Shown piece after piece: positions 16,912-25,725 of a stretch of DNA of 34,739 bases. Source of the stretch: Bacteroidaceae bacterium (GTDB taxonomy: Bacteria > Bacteroidota > Bacteroidia > Bacteroidales > Bacteroidaceae). Under the pieces are notes generated by a model. That model was not told where the DNA came from. It searched no databases and was given only the letters and a program-made list of their open reading frames with translations. The first letter of the stretch is position 1. Every line of letters starts with the position of its first letter. The stretch is from NCBI GenBank assembly GCA_017541025.1, contig JAFXZY010000082.1:1-34739 (forward strand), given 5' to 3'. The position numbers and the translations under genes were made by a program.

Positions 16912-18260
16912 TGGCCTATAGAATGTCGATACTCTAAGAGTTTATTCTGATAATCCGCAAAAGCATCGGTGTGCTTATCACAAGCCTGCTGATATAGGAG
17001 CTGGGCTTGCAGAAGATCCGACATCTTGGACGTTCCAGCATTGTAGTAGTCACGGTTCAGTCGAAGGTTCTCCTGTGCCTGCTCAATGCTGCGCTGGGTA
17101 AGAATGTACTGCTGGTAAGACTCCTGAACACTGTTCCAAGCGTTTTGCATACGAATCTGTAAGAGCTGAGAGTTGTCTTCAAGTTGGTCCTCAGCTTTCT
17201 GTTGCTCTATCTTCTTTCGCTTGATGGCATGCGAACCGCCCCACCAATCAGAAATGGGAACGTTAACCGTTGCAAAGAAAAGGCCGAAGGAGCGGTCGTT
17301 CTCCAACAGATTATGGTAGTTATAGCCCACGCCAACGCCGACGGTAGGTAGGTTCTGCCCCACTGCCAACTTGCGCTGCAGCTTGGCGGCCTCTACCTGT
17401 TTGCCTAAGAGCTGGTACTCGGGGAGCGATTGAACAGTTGAAAGTTGAGAGTTGAAAGTTGAAAGTTGAGAATTGGATAATTCTGCTGTGAGTACCGAGT
17501 AGTCGATAACGAAAGTGGTGTCACGAAGGCCGCAGTACTGCGAAAGCAGCATGCGAACAAGTGAAATGGCATTCTCTACCTTCAACTTCTGACTGGCAAC
17601 CTCGTTTTCACGCAGTTGAACCTGCAACATATCGTTGGGCATGGCCACTCCTGCGCGTACGGCTACATCCACATCCTTATGAATATCACCAAGCAAGTGC
17701 TCCGCTGCTAAGACAGTTTTCAACTTCTCCTGCACAGAGGCCAGTTGCCAGAAGTATTGCTCAGCGGTCTTCTCCACCTCGTTCTCAGAAAGTTCTAACT
17801 TTAATTTACTTACATCTTCCCCCACCTTGGCAAGTCGGTTACTGTTGACAATCTGTCCACCGGCAAAGACGGGTTGTACGGCAGAAATAGAACCCATAAG
17901 ACCCTTCTTGAGCATGGTAATAGAAGTGGGAGTGGCCAATGCAGCAAGGGCAGAGGCAGGAAGCACCTCAGTCAAATCTTGAACTGCCTGAGGCGAGAGT
18001 ATCCCACTAGGATTAACGGTCATCTTGGCCATATCCTTGGTGGCATTGAACCATACTCCGGCAGCACTGACGGTTGGGAAATACTTGGTAAACACCTCCT
18101 TACGCTGCTGTTGGGCAGACTCTATGTCCAGTTGGGCATTACGGATGGCAATATTGTTCTGACGGGCAGAATCAAGTATCTGCTCTAGAGTATATTTAGA
18201 TTGTGCAGCGATGGTGCCGCAGCAAACAAAACATATTATAACTGCAAATATCTTCTTCAT
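16908..18260 (-). CDS. TolC-family outer-membrane efflux protein
   Basis: The outer-membrane channel of a tripartite RND pump. About 450 residues with a signal peptide (MKKIFAVIICFVCCGTIAAQ) and the duplicated helical pattern of the family (TLEQILDSARQNNIAIRNAQ at the start; YQQYILTQRSIEQAQENLRL and DYYNAGTSKMSDLLQAQLLY in the second half). The ATG at 18260 is preferred over 18275, because the earlier one lies inside a heptamer repeat. Residues about 262-275 (NSQLSTFNSQLST) are encoded by an in-frame heptanucleotide array (17437-17475) and look like an insertion between the two halves. It lies 32 bp behind the RND gene and overlaps the GH16 gene by 4 bp. Confidence 0.9.
   Translation of the reverse strand: MKKIFAVIICFVCCGTIAAQSKYTLEQILDSARQNNIAIRNAQLDIESAQQQRKEVFTKYFPTVSAAGVWFNATKDMAKMTVNPSGILSPQAVQDLTEVLPASALAALATPTSITMLKKGLMGSISAVQPVFAGGQIVNSNRLAKVGEDVSKLKLELSENEVEKTAEQYFWQLASVQEKLKTVLAAEHLLGDIHKDVDVAVRAGVAMPNDMLQVQLRENEVASQKLKVENAISLVRMLLSQYCGLRDTTFVIDYSVLTAELSNSQLSTFNSQLSTVQSLPEYQLLGKQVEAAKLQRKLAVGQNLPTVGVGVGYNYHNLLENDRSFGLFFATVNVPISDWWGGSHAIKRKKIEQQKAEDQLEDNSQLLQIRMQNAWNSVQESYQQYILTQRSIEQAQENLRLNRDYYNAGTSKMSDLLQAQLLYQQACDKHTDAFADYQNKLLEYRHSIGQ
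17437..17475 (-). repeat. In-frame heptanucleotide array within tolC
   Basis: Plus-strand units are GTTGAAA, GTTGAGA, GTTGAAA, GTTGAAA, GTTGAGA and a partial ATTGG, period 7. Because 7 is not a multiple of 3, the peptide repeat has a 7-residue period (QLSTFNS). The same heptamers, in the opposite strand sense, lie at 21411-21445. Confidence 0.85.
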
Positions 18261-18263
18261 TTC

Positions 18264-18298
18264 CTCATTTTTCACTTTTCACTCTTCTATTTTCACTT
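18264..18298. repeat. Heptanucleotide array at the tolC/RND junction
   Basis: Plus-strand units are CTCATTT, TTCACTT, TTCACTC, TTCTATT and TTCACTT, period 7. The array fills the 32-bp gene gap and covers the RND stop codon (18293-18295). Confidence 0.7.
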
Positions 18299-21200
18299 CC
18301 TACTCACCTTCCAATAAATTACTGGTAGCATAGTCACCACCAAAATCAGAGAGCCTATACCACCGGCAAAGATGGTAACACCTACAGGCATCCAGAAACT
18401 GGACTGAGCTATAATCATGGGAACAACTCCCACTGCAGTTGTTGCTGTAGTTAGGAAGATGGGCACCATACGACGCTTGCCAGCATCATAGGCTGCCTTC
18501 TTAACTGCCTCGTTATAACCCTTACGGTCAACCGTCCAGTCACCATGCTCAGCCACATATTTCTTAATCAGGTCTATGGCGTGCTCAAAGATGAGAATCT
18601 CGTTACGCATAATCATACCCATCAGCGTAATAAGGCCGAAGATGGACGTCAAGCCTAATGCTCGGTTCATCAGCCCCAAGCCTATCAGAGCACCAGGAAT
18701 CAGAAGCGCCAGTGCCACCATACATATCATGGTTATACCGTACTTCTTGAAATTGAACAGCAAGAAGAAGAACACAATAACCATGGCTATAGTAATACCG
18801 GCATAAATCTGCGGCATAGCCTCGGCGCCATTCTCCAACTCACCGCCCACCTCAGGGCGCACACCTTGTGGAAGGAGGATTTCCTTCTTCATAATGTTGG
18901 CAATCTTCTTTTCGATAGGTGTTGTATAAATACCCTGTTCAAAATGTGCCGTTACGGTAATGCAACGCTCGCCTCCACGGTGCACAATGCGACTCTCTGT
19001 CCAGCGGGGATTCACATCTGCAATCTGACGTAAGGGGATGGTGGTATTCTTTTGTCCGAGTACTGTTGATGACATGGTAACGGGTGTAGCTATACCCAGG
19101 TTCTCAATATCGGAGAACGTCATATCGGCATCATCCTTAACAATGATAGGCACCTCGTAATTCCCCTCCCAAAGCTGCCCAACGCGTAAATCGCTGGAAG
19201 TTGCATTCAAGGCCAACTCAGCCGTAGCCCTGCTAACACCTAACTGGGCAGAAGTCACAGGGTTGAGCTGCACACTGACCATGGGGAAGGGCTGTAAGTA
19301 ATCCGTATGCACCCATTCCAACTCGGGCAACTGGCGCATACGCTTTACCAGCCTTTCAGCCACAATGTGCAGCGAGTCGATGTTCTCACCATAAAAACGG
19401 TACTCCAACTCGGGTACTCTCATAAAATCCAGTCTTTTGAACATGACGTAAGCATTGGGGAATGCCTCGCCTAAACGGGGTTGATACTCAGAAAGGAGGT
19501 CGAGTGTGGCACTATTCGACTTTGTATTCACAATAAACTGAGCATAATTCTTGCCTGCTATCTGAGGTGCATAACAATCCATGAAGCGAGGCGAAGAACA
19601 GCCTATGAAACTGGTGATGTTGGTAATGCGCTTATCTTTAGCAAGGACGCTTTGTACAGAATCTGCCACTGCGCGGGTTTCTGCCAAGCCTTTTCCGTCA
19701 GGCAGATATATCTCCACAGCAAACTGGTCGCGGTCGGCATACGGGAAAAGCCTGATTTTAAGCGTGGGAATAATGAGTAGTGAAAGGACAATCACTACCA
19801 CACCTCCGCCAATGGTAATCCAGGGGAAGCGGAAAGTGAAATCAAGAACGTGATCGTACGTCTTCTGCACAAAGTTGGTAATGGCATTGCCCCCAGTACT
19901 AACCTTCCCTGGCTTGATGATACGCACCTCCAGGAAAGGAATTACCGTAACAGCCAGCAACAGGGAAACCATCAGGTTGATGGTAATGGTCATTGGGAAA
20001 TAATACAGTGCATCCAGAAACATTCCCTTCAGCGTAGCCAGGAAGGGAAAGAAGATTCCGCAGATGCAGACGGTAGCCAGCATCATGGGCATAAAATACT
20101 GGCGAGCCGACGCAATGGCAGCCACCTTAGGCTCGTAGCCCTTTCCCAGATACTCCAGATAACCATCGATGACAACAATAGAGTTATCCACTATCATTCC
20201 AAGCACAACAATGAGTGCCGCCAGTGTAATAATGTTCAGTTCGATGCCCATCATATACATGATAGACACGCTCACAAATGTACTGATAGGAATGGTAGCC
20301 GAGGCTACAATGGCCGAACGGATGGGGAACAGCACCATCATAACCAGGATAATGATGACCATAGAGATGAGCAAGTCACGAAGGAAATCGTGCACACTCT
20401 TGGCAACAACCTTGGGTTTGTCGGCAATACGGGTAACATTTACGTCGGAAGGCAATTCGTTCTGGCGGAAAGCCTTCAGTACCTTGTCAACCTCACGTCC
20501 ATACTGAATCACATTATTGCCTGGCGACATTTCCATAGAAAGCAATACGCAAGGATGTCCGTCCTGATTGATAAAACTGTTATCACTGTCATACTCCCTA
20601 ACCACACGGGCCACATCTCTCACACGAGCTACCTTGCCAGTAGCAGGGTCGGAGAAGATTATCTGGTTGGCAATCTCCTCTTCTGTGTTTTCTATGGTCT
20701 CTACGTGTATAGGAATCTGCTGGTCGTCATCGCTAAGACTGCCACTTGTGGTGATAAGGCCCTGCGCCTGCAAACGTGTAAATAGCAACTGCTGGCCTAT
20801 ACCGTATGCCTGCAAACGCTGACGATCAACGTAAAGGGAAATCTGTTCTTTCTGCTCGCCAAACAGTTTAACATTGGCAACCGATGGGATGCGACGCAGG
20901 CGGTCACTCAGATTGTCGCTGTACTCTTTCAACTCACGATAACTACGTTGCTCACTCTCAATGGCAATCAACAAGGCTGAGGTATTGCCGAAGTCGTCAT
21001 TCACAATAACACCCAGAACGCCCTGTGGCAAAGAATGTTTGAAGGTATTAATTCCATGCTTAATCTTGCTCCAGACTTCCTCTTTATTATTTACATCATC
21101 GTTCAGTTCAACCATCACTATGCACATACTGTTCTGCGATGTGGTGGTGGTCTTGACACGATTAACCTCTCCGAATGTGAACAGGTAGCGCTCCAATGGG

Positions 21201-21409
21201 CGGGCTACCTGCTGCTCTACTTCCTCGCTGGTGGCACCCGGATAAACAGCTACCACAACTCCCTGACGGATGGTAACCTGTGGGAACTCGTCCTTGGGCA
21301 TTTCGTACATGCCCATGATGCCCAGCACAAACAGAATACCTATAATGAGCAAGGAAATAGGATAGTGTTCCAATGGCCATGCCAGCCAATTCTGCATCTT
21401 AGTTTGCAT
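18293..21409 (-). CDS. RND efflux pump, inner-membrane transporter (AcrB/CzcA superfamily)
   Basis: A 1038-residue proton-driven exporter. The layout is normal for the family: an N-terminal helix, a large periplasmic loop with the PGATSEEVEQQVARPLE motif, a membrane block and a repeat of the same arrangement. TM4 carries LGMIVDNSIVVIDG, with D408 as the proton-relay Asp. The extra acidic residues that mark metal-type CzcA pumps are not obvious, so a hydrophobic-efflux-like drug or bile-compound exporter is more likely, but the substrate is unknown. Start at 21409, or 21397 (MQNWLAWPLE). It lies between the adaptor and TolC genes, and no dedicated regulator is seen. Confidence 0.93.
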   Translation of the reverse strand: MQTKMQNWLAWPLEHYPISLLIIGILFVLGIMGMYEMPKDEFPQVTIRQGVVVAVYPGATSEEVEQQVARPLERYLFTFGEVNRVKTTTTSQNSMCIVMVELNDDVNNKEEVWSKIKHGINTFKHSLPQGVLGVIVNDDFGNTSALLIAIESEQRSYRELKEYSDNLSDRLRRIPSVANVKLFGEQKEQISLYVDRQRLQAYGIGQQLLFTRLQAQGLITTSGSLSDDDQQIPIHVETIENTEEEIANQIIFSDPATGKVARVRDVARVVREYDSDNSFINQDGHPCVLLSMEMSPGNNVIQYGREVDKVLKAFRQNELPSDVNVTRIADKPKVVAKSVHDFLRDLLISMVIIILVMMVLFPIRSAIVASATIPISTFVSVSIMYMMGIELNIITLAALIVVLGMIVDNSIVVIDGYLEYLGKGYEPKVAAIASARQYFMPMMLATVCICGIFFPFLATLKGMFLDALYYFPMTITINLMVSLLLAVTVIPFLEVRIIKPGKVSTGGNAITNFVQKTYDHVLDFTFRFPWITIGGGVVVIVLSLLIIPTLKIRLFPYADRDQFAVEIYLPDGKGLAETRAVADSVQSVLAKDKRITNITSFIGCSSPRFMDCYAPQIAGKNYAQFIVNTKSNSATLDLLSEYQPRLGEAFPNAYVMFKRLDFMRVPELEYRFYGENIDSLHIVAERLVKRMRQLPELEWVHTDYLQPFPMVSVQLNPVTSAQLGVSRATAELALNATSSDLRVGQLWEGNYEVPIIVKDDADMTFSDIENLGIATPVTMSSTVLGQKNTTIPLRQIADVNPRWTESRIVHRGGERCITVTAHFEQGIYTTPIEKKIANIMKKEILLPQGVRPEVGGELENGAEAMPQIYAGITIAMVIVFFFLLFNFKKYGITMICMVALALLIPGALIGLGLMNRALGLTSIFGLITLMGMIMRNEILIFEHAIDLIKKYVAEHGDWTVDRKGYNEAVKKAAYDAGKRRMVPIFLTTATTAVGVVPMIIAQSSFWMPVGVTIFAGGIGSLILVVTMLPVIYWKVSRK

Positions 21410-21410
21410 A

Positions 21411-21445
21411 ACTATAAACTCTCAACTTTCAACTCTCAACTAAAA
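21411..21445. repeat. Heptanucleotide array at the adaptor/RND junction
   Basis: Plus-strand units are ACTATAA, ACTCTCA, ACTTTCA, ACTCTCA and ACTAAAA, period 7. The array fills the 30-bp gap and covers the adaptor stop codon (21440-21442). It matches the tolC array in inverse strand sense. Confidence 0.8.
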
Positions 21446-22492
21446 AATGACCTTTGTTCCTTCACTCAATTTCTGATATCCCTCAATAACAATGCGCTGA
21501 TCTATACTGATGCCCGAGGTAATAACAATCCTGTTACCCATGGTCTCGCCAATGGTTACGTCAGTACGATGAGCTTTATTGTATTCATCTACCGACCAGA
21601 CAAACAGTTTGCCACTAGCTTTCTTCTGAACCGCTGTTACAGGAACAGTTAATAATGCTACGTCTGATGTTTGCTGCGAAGCTAGTGTAAACGTAACAGA
21701 AGCTACCATTCCTGGAAGCAACTTGTGGCCGGTGTTGACAACATTAATACGTATGTCATAAGTGTGCGTCAAGGCATCTGCCTTCACGCCTTTTTCTATC
21801 TGACCACCTGTAAAGCGCTGGTTAATGGCATCCACCTTAATATATGAAGGCGTATTGGTACCTATGCCGTTGATTTCTGCCTCGGGGATAGCCACCTTCA
21901 CCTTTACCTTATTAATATTTAGGATGTTAACCACGGCCTGTGAAGGCATAGCAGTCTCACCTGCCCCTACCTGCCTCTTACCAATAATGCCGCTTACGGG
22001 GGCAAACAGTTTGCAGTCAGCCAGATTCTTCTTGGCAACATCTAATTGTGCCTGGGCCTGTGCCACCTTGCTCTGAACCTCTACCCATTGCACTTCAGGC
22101 AAAGAACCGTTCTCGTGCAACTGTCCGTAACGTTGCAGGGCATCGTTAGCCTGTTTCATCTGCGCCTCGGCACCGGCCAGCATATTACGGGCTTGCGTAT
22201 CGTCCATCTCAGCAATGAGCTGCCCTTTGCTAACAGCCTGTCCCTCATCTACCAACAAGCGCTTCACTACGCCCATACTGGTAAAACTAACCGCTGTTGC
22301 CTCATTCTCTTCCACAATACCCACATAAGTTTGGGCGCCCTCACCCGTAGTGGTCGCAACAACCTCTGTTTTAACTCGTGTGGGAACCTGCTGTTCCTGA
22401 TTTGTTAATTTATTTTTGTCATCCTTCTGCTTATCGGCACATGAAGCACCTATCACCAGAAGAAATAAAATAGGAAAATAGATTTTTTTCAT
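21440..22492 (-). CDS. RND efflux periplasmic adaptor (membrane fusion protein), lipoprotein
   Basis: Bridges the RND pump and TolC. A 350-residue protein with a lipoprotein signal (MKKIYFPILFLLVIGASC, lipidated Cys at 18). It has the HlyD-type biotinyl-lipoyl halves: VKRLLVDEGQAVSKGQLIAE before, and KLFAPVSGIIGKRQVGAGE after, an alpha-helical hairpin (about 105-160). A beta-barrel and a C-terminal membrane-proximal domain (VPVTAVQKKASGKLFVWSV) follow. It is the first gene of the adaptor-pump-TolC-GH16 operon. A TACTTTTG box lies at 22516-22523. Confidence 0.92.
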   Translation of the reverse strand: MKKIYFPILFLLVIGASCADKQKDDKNKLTNQEQQVPTRVKTEVVATTTGEGAQTYVGIVEENEATAVSFTSMGVVKRLLVDEGQAVSKGQLIAEMDDTQARNMLAGAEAQMKQANDALQRYGQLHENGSLPEVQWVEVQSKVAQAQAQLDVAKKNLADCKLFAPVSGIIGKRQVGAGETAMPSQAVVNILNINKVKVKVAIPEAEINGIGTNTPSYIKVDAINQRFTGGQIEKGVKADALTHTYDIRINVVNTGHKLLPGMVASVTFTLASQQTSDVALLTVPVTAVQKKASGKLFVWSVDEYNKAHRTDVTIGETMGNRIVITSGISIDQRIVIEGYQKLSEGTKVIF

Positions 22493-22515
22493 AAGTCAAT
22501 AATATAATTTGCCTG

Positions 22516-22523
22516 CAAAAGTA
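22516..22523 (-). promoter_or_regulatory. Weak candidate -7 box for the efflux operon
   Basis: TACTTTTG fits TAnnTTTG and lies 23 bp before the adaptor ATG, but the nearest TTG is only about 12 bp upstream, so the promoter call is tentative. Confidence 0.35.
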
Positions 22524-22606
22524 TTACTTTATCAGCAAAAAAATATATTCTATTTAATTTATTTAACATTTTATTTCGACGATGCTGTCTGGAGAGTTCC
22601 GTATTG

Positions 22607-22825
22607 CTAATAGCTGTATGTGAATCCCTCCGTGAACTCCGTCATTACTTTTCCATGCTTGTCAGTTACATGGTCGTGAATCTTCTGTTTGATTTCGTCA
22701 CTCAGGGAATTCCAGTGTACGGTACAACGTGGATACTTGTTGTCGTTCTGGAACATCTTGCCTGCAATTCTCTCTTTCTCAGCTATAGTAAGCTGTATCC
22801 ACCAATCGTCTAAACTATACTTCAT
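22607..22825 (-). CDS. Small conserved-looking hypothetical protein
   Basis: A 72-residue acidic and aromatic protein starting MKYSLDDWWIQLTIAEKERI, with no signal peptide or membrane helix. I do not recognise a family. A good promoter (22875-22905) and normal codon use support it as a real gene rather than a chance frame. The sequence looks like one or two helices followed by a short tail (HDHVTDKHGKVMTEFTEGF). It lies alone between the efflux operon and the divergent flavodiiron gene, so context gives no function. Confidence 0.6.
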   Translation of the reverse strand: MKYSLDDWWIQLTIAEKERIAGKMFQNDNKYPRCTVHWNSLSDEIKQKIHDHVTDKHGKVMTEFTEGFTYSY

Positions 22826-22874
22826 GGTATGCTATATTTAAATAAGGTTTAATATTTAATATGGTTTAACACCA

Positions 22875-22905
22875 CAAATATACAAATTATTATCAAACAA
22901 GCAAA
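22875..22905 (-). promoter_or_regulatory. Promoter for the small ORF at 22607
   Basis: On the minus strand TTTG (22902-22905), 19 bp and TATATTTG (22875-22882) lie 49 bp before the ATG. A good consensus match. Confidence 0.65.
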
Positions 22906-22987
22906 ATAAAATGCAATATCTGAGGCATAATTCTGAATTAATGTAAAATAACACACCTACAAATGACCTTAATTCGGCTTTTATTTC

Positions 22988-22995
22988 TATCTTTG
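22988..22995 (+). promoter_or_regulatory. Candidate -7 box for the flavodiiron gene
   Basis: TATCTTTG lies 42 bp before the ATG at 23038. No clear -33 TTG is seen at the expected spacing. Confidence 0.5.
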
Positions 22996-23037
22996 CAGGA
23001 AGAAAAAATGTAAACTTCATATATAAAACGTTAAAGT

Positions 23038-24192
23038 ATGAAAGCAAATGTCAAATATATTGGCTGTGACGACGCCGAAATGAGTCTTTTCGAGAGTCAG
23101 TATGTAACCCCTGAAGGTATGTGCTACAACAGTTACCTAATCCTCGACGAGAAGGTAGCTGTAATGGACAGCGTTGACCCTCGCAAGACCGACGAGTGGA
23201 TGCAGAACCTTTCTGCCGCATTGGAGGCGCGTACCCCCGACTATCTGATTGTTCAGCACATGGAGCCCGACCATTCCGGCTCTCTCGCCGCCTTCCGTAA
23301 GGCTTACCCCTCAGCTACCATTGTTGCTTCTGAAAAAGCCTTGACTATTATGAAACAGTTTGACGAGAAGACCCCGTTTGCTCCCACAATGACTGTTAAG
23401 GAGGGCGATACGCTCAACCTGGGCAAGCGTACCCTGCACTTCATAGGTGCCCCAATGATTCACTGGCCCGAGGTGATTGTTACCTACTGCCCCGAAGAGA
23501 AAACACTCTTCTCTGCCGATGCATTTGGCAAGTTTGGCGTGATAGATGCCGATGCCGACGACTGGGCTTGCGAGGCTCGACGCTACTACTTTAATATCTG
23601 TGGCAAATACGGTGTACCAGTAAGTACATTGCTCAAAAAGGCTGCTACCCTTGATATTCAGACCATCTGCCCGCTTCACGGGCCTATATTGGAAGACGAG
23701 AAGTTGGCTGAGGCTCTCCGCCTCTATACCATCTGGAGCAGCTATGGCGTAGAGACCGAAGGCGTATTGGTAGCTCACGCTTCCATTCATGGCAATACCA
23801 AGAAGGTTGCCGAAAAACTGGCTCAGATGCTTCAGCAGAAGGGTGCCAAGAAGGTGGTGGTAGCCGACCTCTGCCGCGATGATATGGCAGAAGTTATCGA
23901 GGATGCCTTCCGCATGAACAAACTGATAGTTTGTGCCTCTTCCTACGATGGCGATGTATTTCCTCCCATGCACATGTTCCTCTGGAAACTCAAGCTCAAG
24001 GCATACCAGAACCGCACCGTAGGTATCGTGGAGAACGGCACATGGGCACCTTCGGCAGGGAAAGCTATGCGAGCCATCATTGAGCAGATGAAGAACATTA
24101 CCATCGTGGAGCCATCTGTTACCATCCGCTCATCTATGAAAGAGGCCGACATCCCCGCTCTTGAAGCCTTAGCAGAAGCTGTGCTGAACTGA
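23038..24192 (+). CDS. Flavodiiron protein (FprA-type O2/NO reductase)
   Basis: A 384-residue cytoplasmic protein with a metallo-beta-lactamase-like diiron domain (about 1-245) and a flavodoxin domain (about 250-384). The diiron ligands are in place: HMEPDH (H74, E76, D78, H79), APMIHWPEV, SADAFGKFG and CPLHGPIL. The FMN loop HASIHGNTKKVAE and the later SYDGDVFPPM are flavodoxin-like. Such proteins reduce O2 to water, or NO to N2O, without releasing reactive oxygen, and protect anaerobes. No fused rubredoxin is present. An M48 lipoprotein gene follows after 36 bp. Confidence 0.93.
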   Translation: MKANVKYIGCDDAEMSLFESQYVTPEGMCYNSYLILDEKVAVMDSVDPRKTDEWMQNLSAALEARTPDYLIVQHMEPDHSGSLAAFRKAYPSATIVASEKALTIMKQFDEKTPFAPTMTVKEGDTLNLGKRTLHFIGAPMIHWPEVIVTYCPEEKTLFSADAFGKFGVIDADADDWACEARRYYFNICGKYGVPVSTLLKKAATLDIQTICPLHGPILEDEKLAEALRLYTIWSSYGVETEGVLVAHASIHGNTKKVAEKLAQMLQQKGAKKVVVADLCRDDMAEVIEDAFRMNKLIVCASSYDGDVFPPMHMFLWKLKLKAYQNRTVGIVENGTWAPSAGKAMRAIIEQMKNITIVEPSVTIRSSMKEADIPALEALAEAVLN

Positions 24193-24228
24193 CAGCTGTA
24201 AAAAATAAATAATAAAATCTATACAAAA

Positions 24229-25119
24229 ATGAAAACAATTAGAACTCTGCTCATTATTGCCCTTACGCTGCTAACTGTAGCCTGTGGCACAACCAACACA
24301 GTACCCATCACAGGACGTAAGACACGTCTGCTGGTTGACGACGCACAAATTCTCAGTCTAAGCTCCCAGCAATATCAGGATTATATGAAAGGGGCTACAC
24401 TTTCTACCAATCAGAACAACACGACTATGGTGAAACGTGTAGGTCAGCGCCTGGCTTCTGCGGTAGAGACATACCTAAAAAACAATGGTTACGCCAATGA
24501 ATTACAGAATTTCCAGTGGGAATTTAACCTGGTGGCCAACAACCAGGTTAACGCCTTCTGTATGCCAGGCGGTAAGATAGTTGTTTACGAAGGCATTCTC
24601 CCTCTCACCCAGGACGAAACGGGCCTTGCCATTGTGCTTGGGCATGAAATTGCACATGCCGTTGCCAAACATTCTGCCGAGCAACTCTCCAAGCAGTATC
24701 GTCAGCAATATGCCGCACAAATAGGTGGCAGCGTGCTATCTCAACTGGCACAAGCTAAAGGAATGGCCAACACAGCTTCTCTGGTTGACATGGTAGGACA
24801 GATCGGCTTCAACTTTGCTAACCTGAAGTATTCGCGAGACAACGAAACTGAGGCAGATCATCTAGGTCTAATCTTTGCTGCTATGGCTGGTTACGACCCG
24901 CAGTTAGCTATACCTTTCTGGCAGCGTATGGCTCAGCAAAGCGGTGGAAGTAATACAAGCGAACTGTTCAGCGACCATCCTTCTGACGAGAAACGATTAG
25001 CAGCTCTGCAGAAACTTATGCCCGAAGCACTCAAATACTACACGCCTACAGTTTCTGCTACTACTCAGAAAACAACTTCCACAACTAAGAAGAAGACTAC
25101 AACCACAAAGAAGAAGTAA
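24229..25119 (+). CDS. M48 family zinc metallopeptidase, lipoprotein
   Basis: A 296-residue peptidase with a lipoprotein signal (MKTIRTLLIIALTLLTVAC, lipidated Cys at 19), so anchored at the cell envelope. The zinc site is HEIAH (H139, E140, H143) and the third ligand is E208 in ETEADHLGL. It resembles the BepA/LoiP group that controls outer-membrane protein quality. The C-terminus after about residue 275 is a Thr- and Lys-rich low-complexity tail (STTKKKTTTTKKK), not part of the enzyme. It is probably co-transcribed with the flavodiiron gene. It faces the glycogen regulator with 27 bp between stops. Confidence 0.9.
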   Translation: MKTIRTLLIIALTLLTVACGTTNTVPITGRKTRLLVDDAQILSLSSQQYQDYMKGATLSTNQNNTTMVKRVGQRLASAVETYLKNNGYANELQNFQWEFNLVANNQVNAFCMPGGKIVVYEGILPLTQDETGLAIVLGHEIAHAVAKHSAEQLSKQYRQQYAAQIGGSVLSQLAQAKGMANTASLVDMVGQIGFNFANLKYSRDNETEADHLGLIFAAMAGYDPQLAIPFWQRMAQQSGGSNTSELFSDHPSDEKRLAALQKLMPEALKYYTPTVSATTQKTTSTTKKKTTTTKKK

Positions 25120-25146
25120 GCCGTTTCCCCCGCTCCACTCATAACG

Positions 25147-25725
25147 CTATAGCTCATCTATGCTGACAATACCCTTTACTACGCAGTAAATGATAATGTC
25201 GGCAAGGGAGCGAGCGTGAATCTTCTCCATGATATTCTTGCGATGAGAAATAACTGTCGTGGTGGCAAGATTGAGTTGTTGAGCTACTTCCTTATTTATA
25301 TAGCCTTTACAAAGAAGAATTGCCACCTCAACCTCGCGTGAGGAAAGAACCTCCTTTTGGTCTATCTGACGAGCCATATTAATGGCATGATCATGCCCCA
25401 TGTGCTGAAGAGCCATGATATCACTTACTATCTGCTTCTCTGACTGGCAGATATTAAGTGTATGAACATCCTTTATCTGCATATCGCCTTTCACCAAGAC
25501 AATGGTCTTCTTGGGGAACTGACGAAAAAAATTAGGCTGCTGAAAATAGATGTTGGAGGATACAAAGAAATGAAGGAACCCGGACATATCTCCGTGTTCC
25601 ATCAATTCTTTTGCACTTGAATAGACTTGTATATCTGCCATCGGCAACAGACGGCCTAGCAAATGCTGCAGGCCCATACATGTGAGTACATTACTGTCGA
25701 TGACGGCAAATCTTATACAAACCAT
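25147..25725 (-). CDS. LuxR-type regulator with degenerate receiver domain
   Basis: A 192-residue protein. The N-terminal part ([19 protein letters not shown]) looks like a response-regulator receiver, but no Asp is found where the phosphorylation site should be ([12 protein letters not shown] instead of a D-containing strand), so it is probably phosphorylation-independent. The C-terminal LuxR HTH (about 125-190) is clear: [25 protein letters not shown], then [19 protein letters not shown]. Its ATG lies 13 bp inside the end of the phosphorylase gene, so it is translated with that operon and may control it. No sensor kinase gene is nearby. Confidence 0.85.
   Translation of the reverse strand: MVCIRFAVIDSNVLTCMGLQHLLGRLLPMADIQVYSSAKELMEHGDMSGFLHFFVSSNIYFQQPNFFRQFPKKTIVLVKGDMQIKDVHTLNICQSEKQIVSDIMALQHMGHDHAINMARQIDQKEVLSSREVEVAILLCKGYINKEVAQQLNLATTTVISHRKNIMEKIHARSLADIIIYCVVKGIVSIDEL

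Noticed and set aside
18261-18275. Upstream ATG of tolC at 18275
   Set aside because: It lies within the heptamer array and would place five charged or polar residues ahead of a normal signal peptide; 18260 is the better start.
19850-20785. 311-codon open frame on the plus strand
   Set aside because: It is entirely antisense to the RND pump gene, and its His- and Asn-rich composition is typical of a shadow frame.
23311-23973. 220-codon minus-strand open frame
   Set aside because: Antisense to the flavodiiron gene, which has all its metal ligands; no promoter or known domain.
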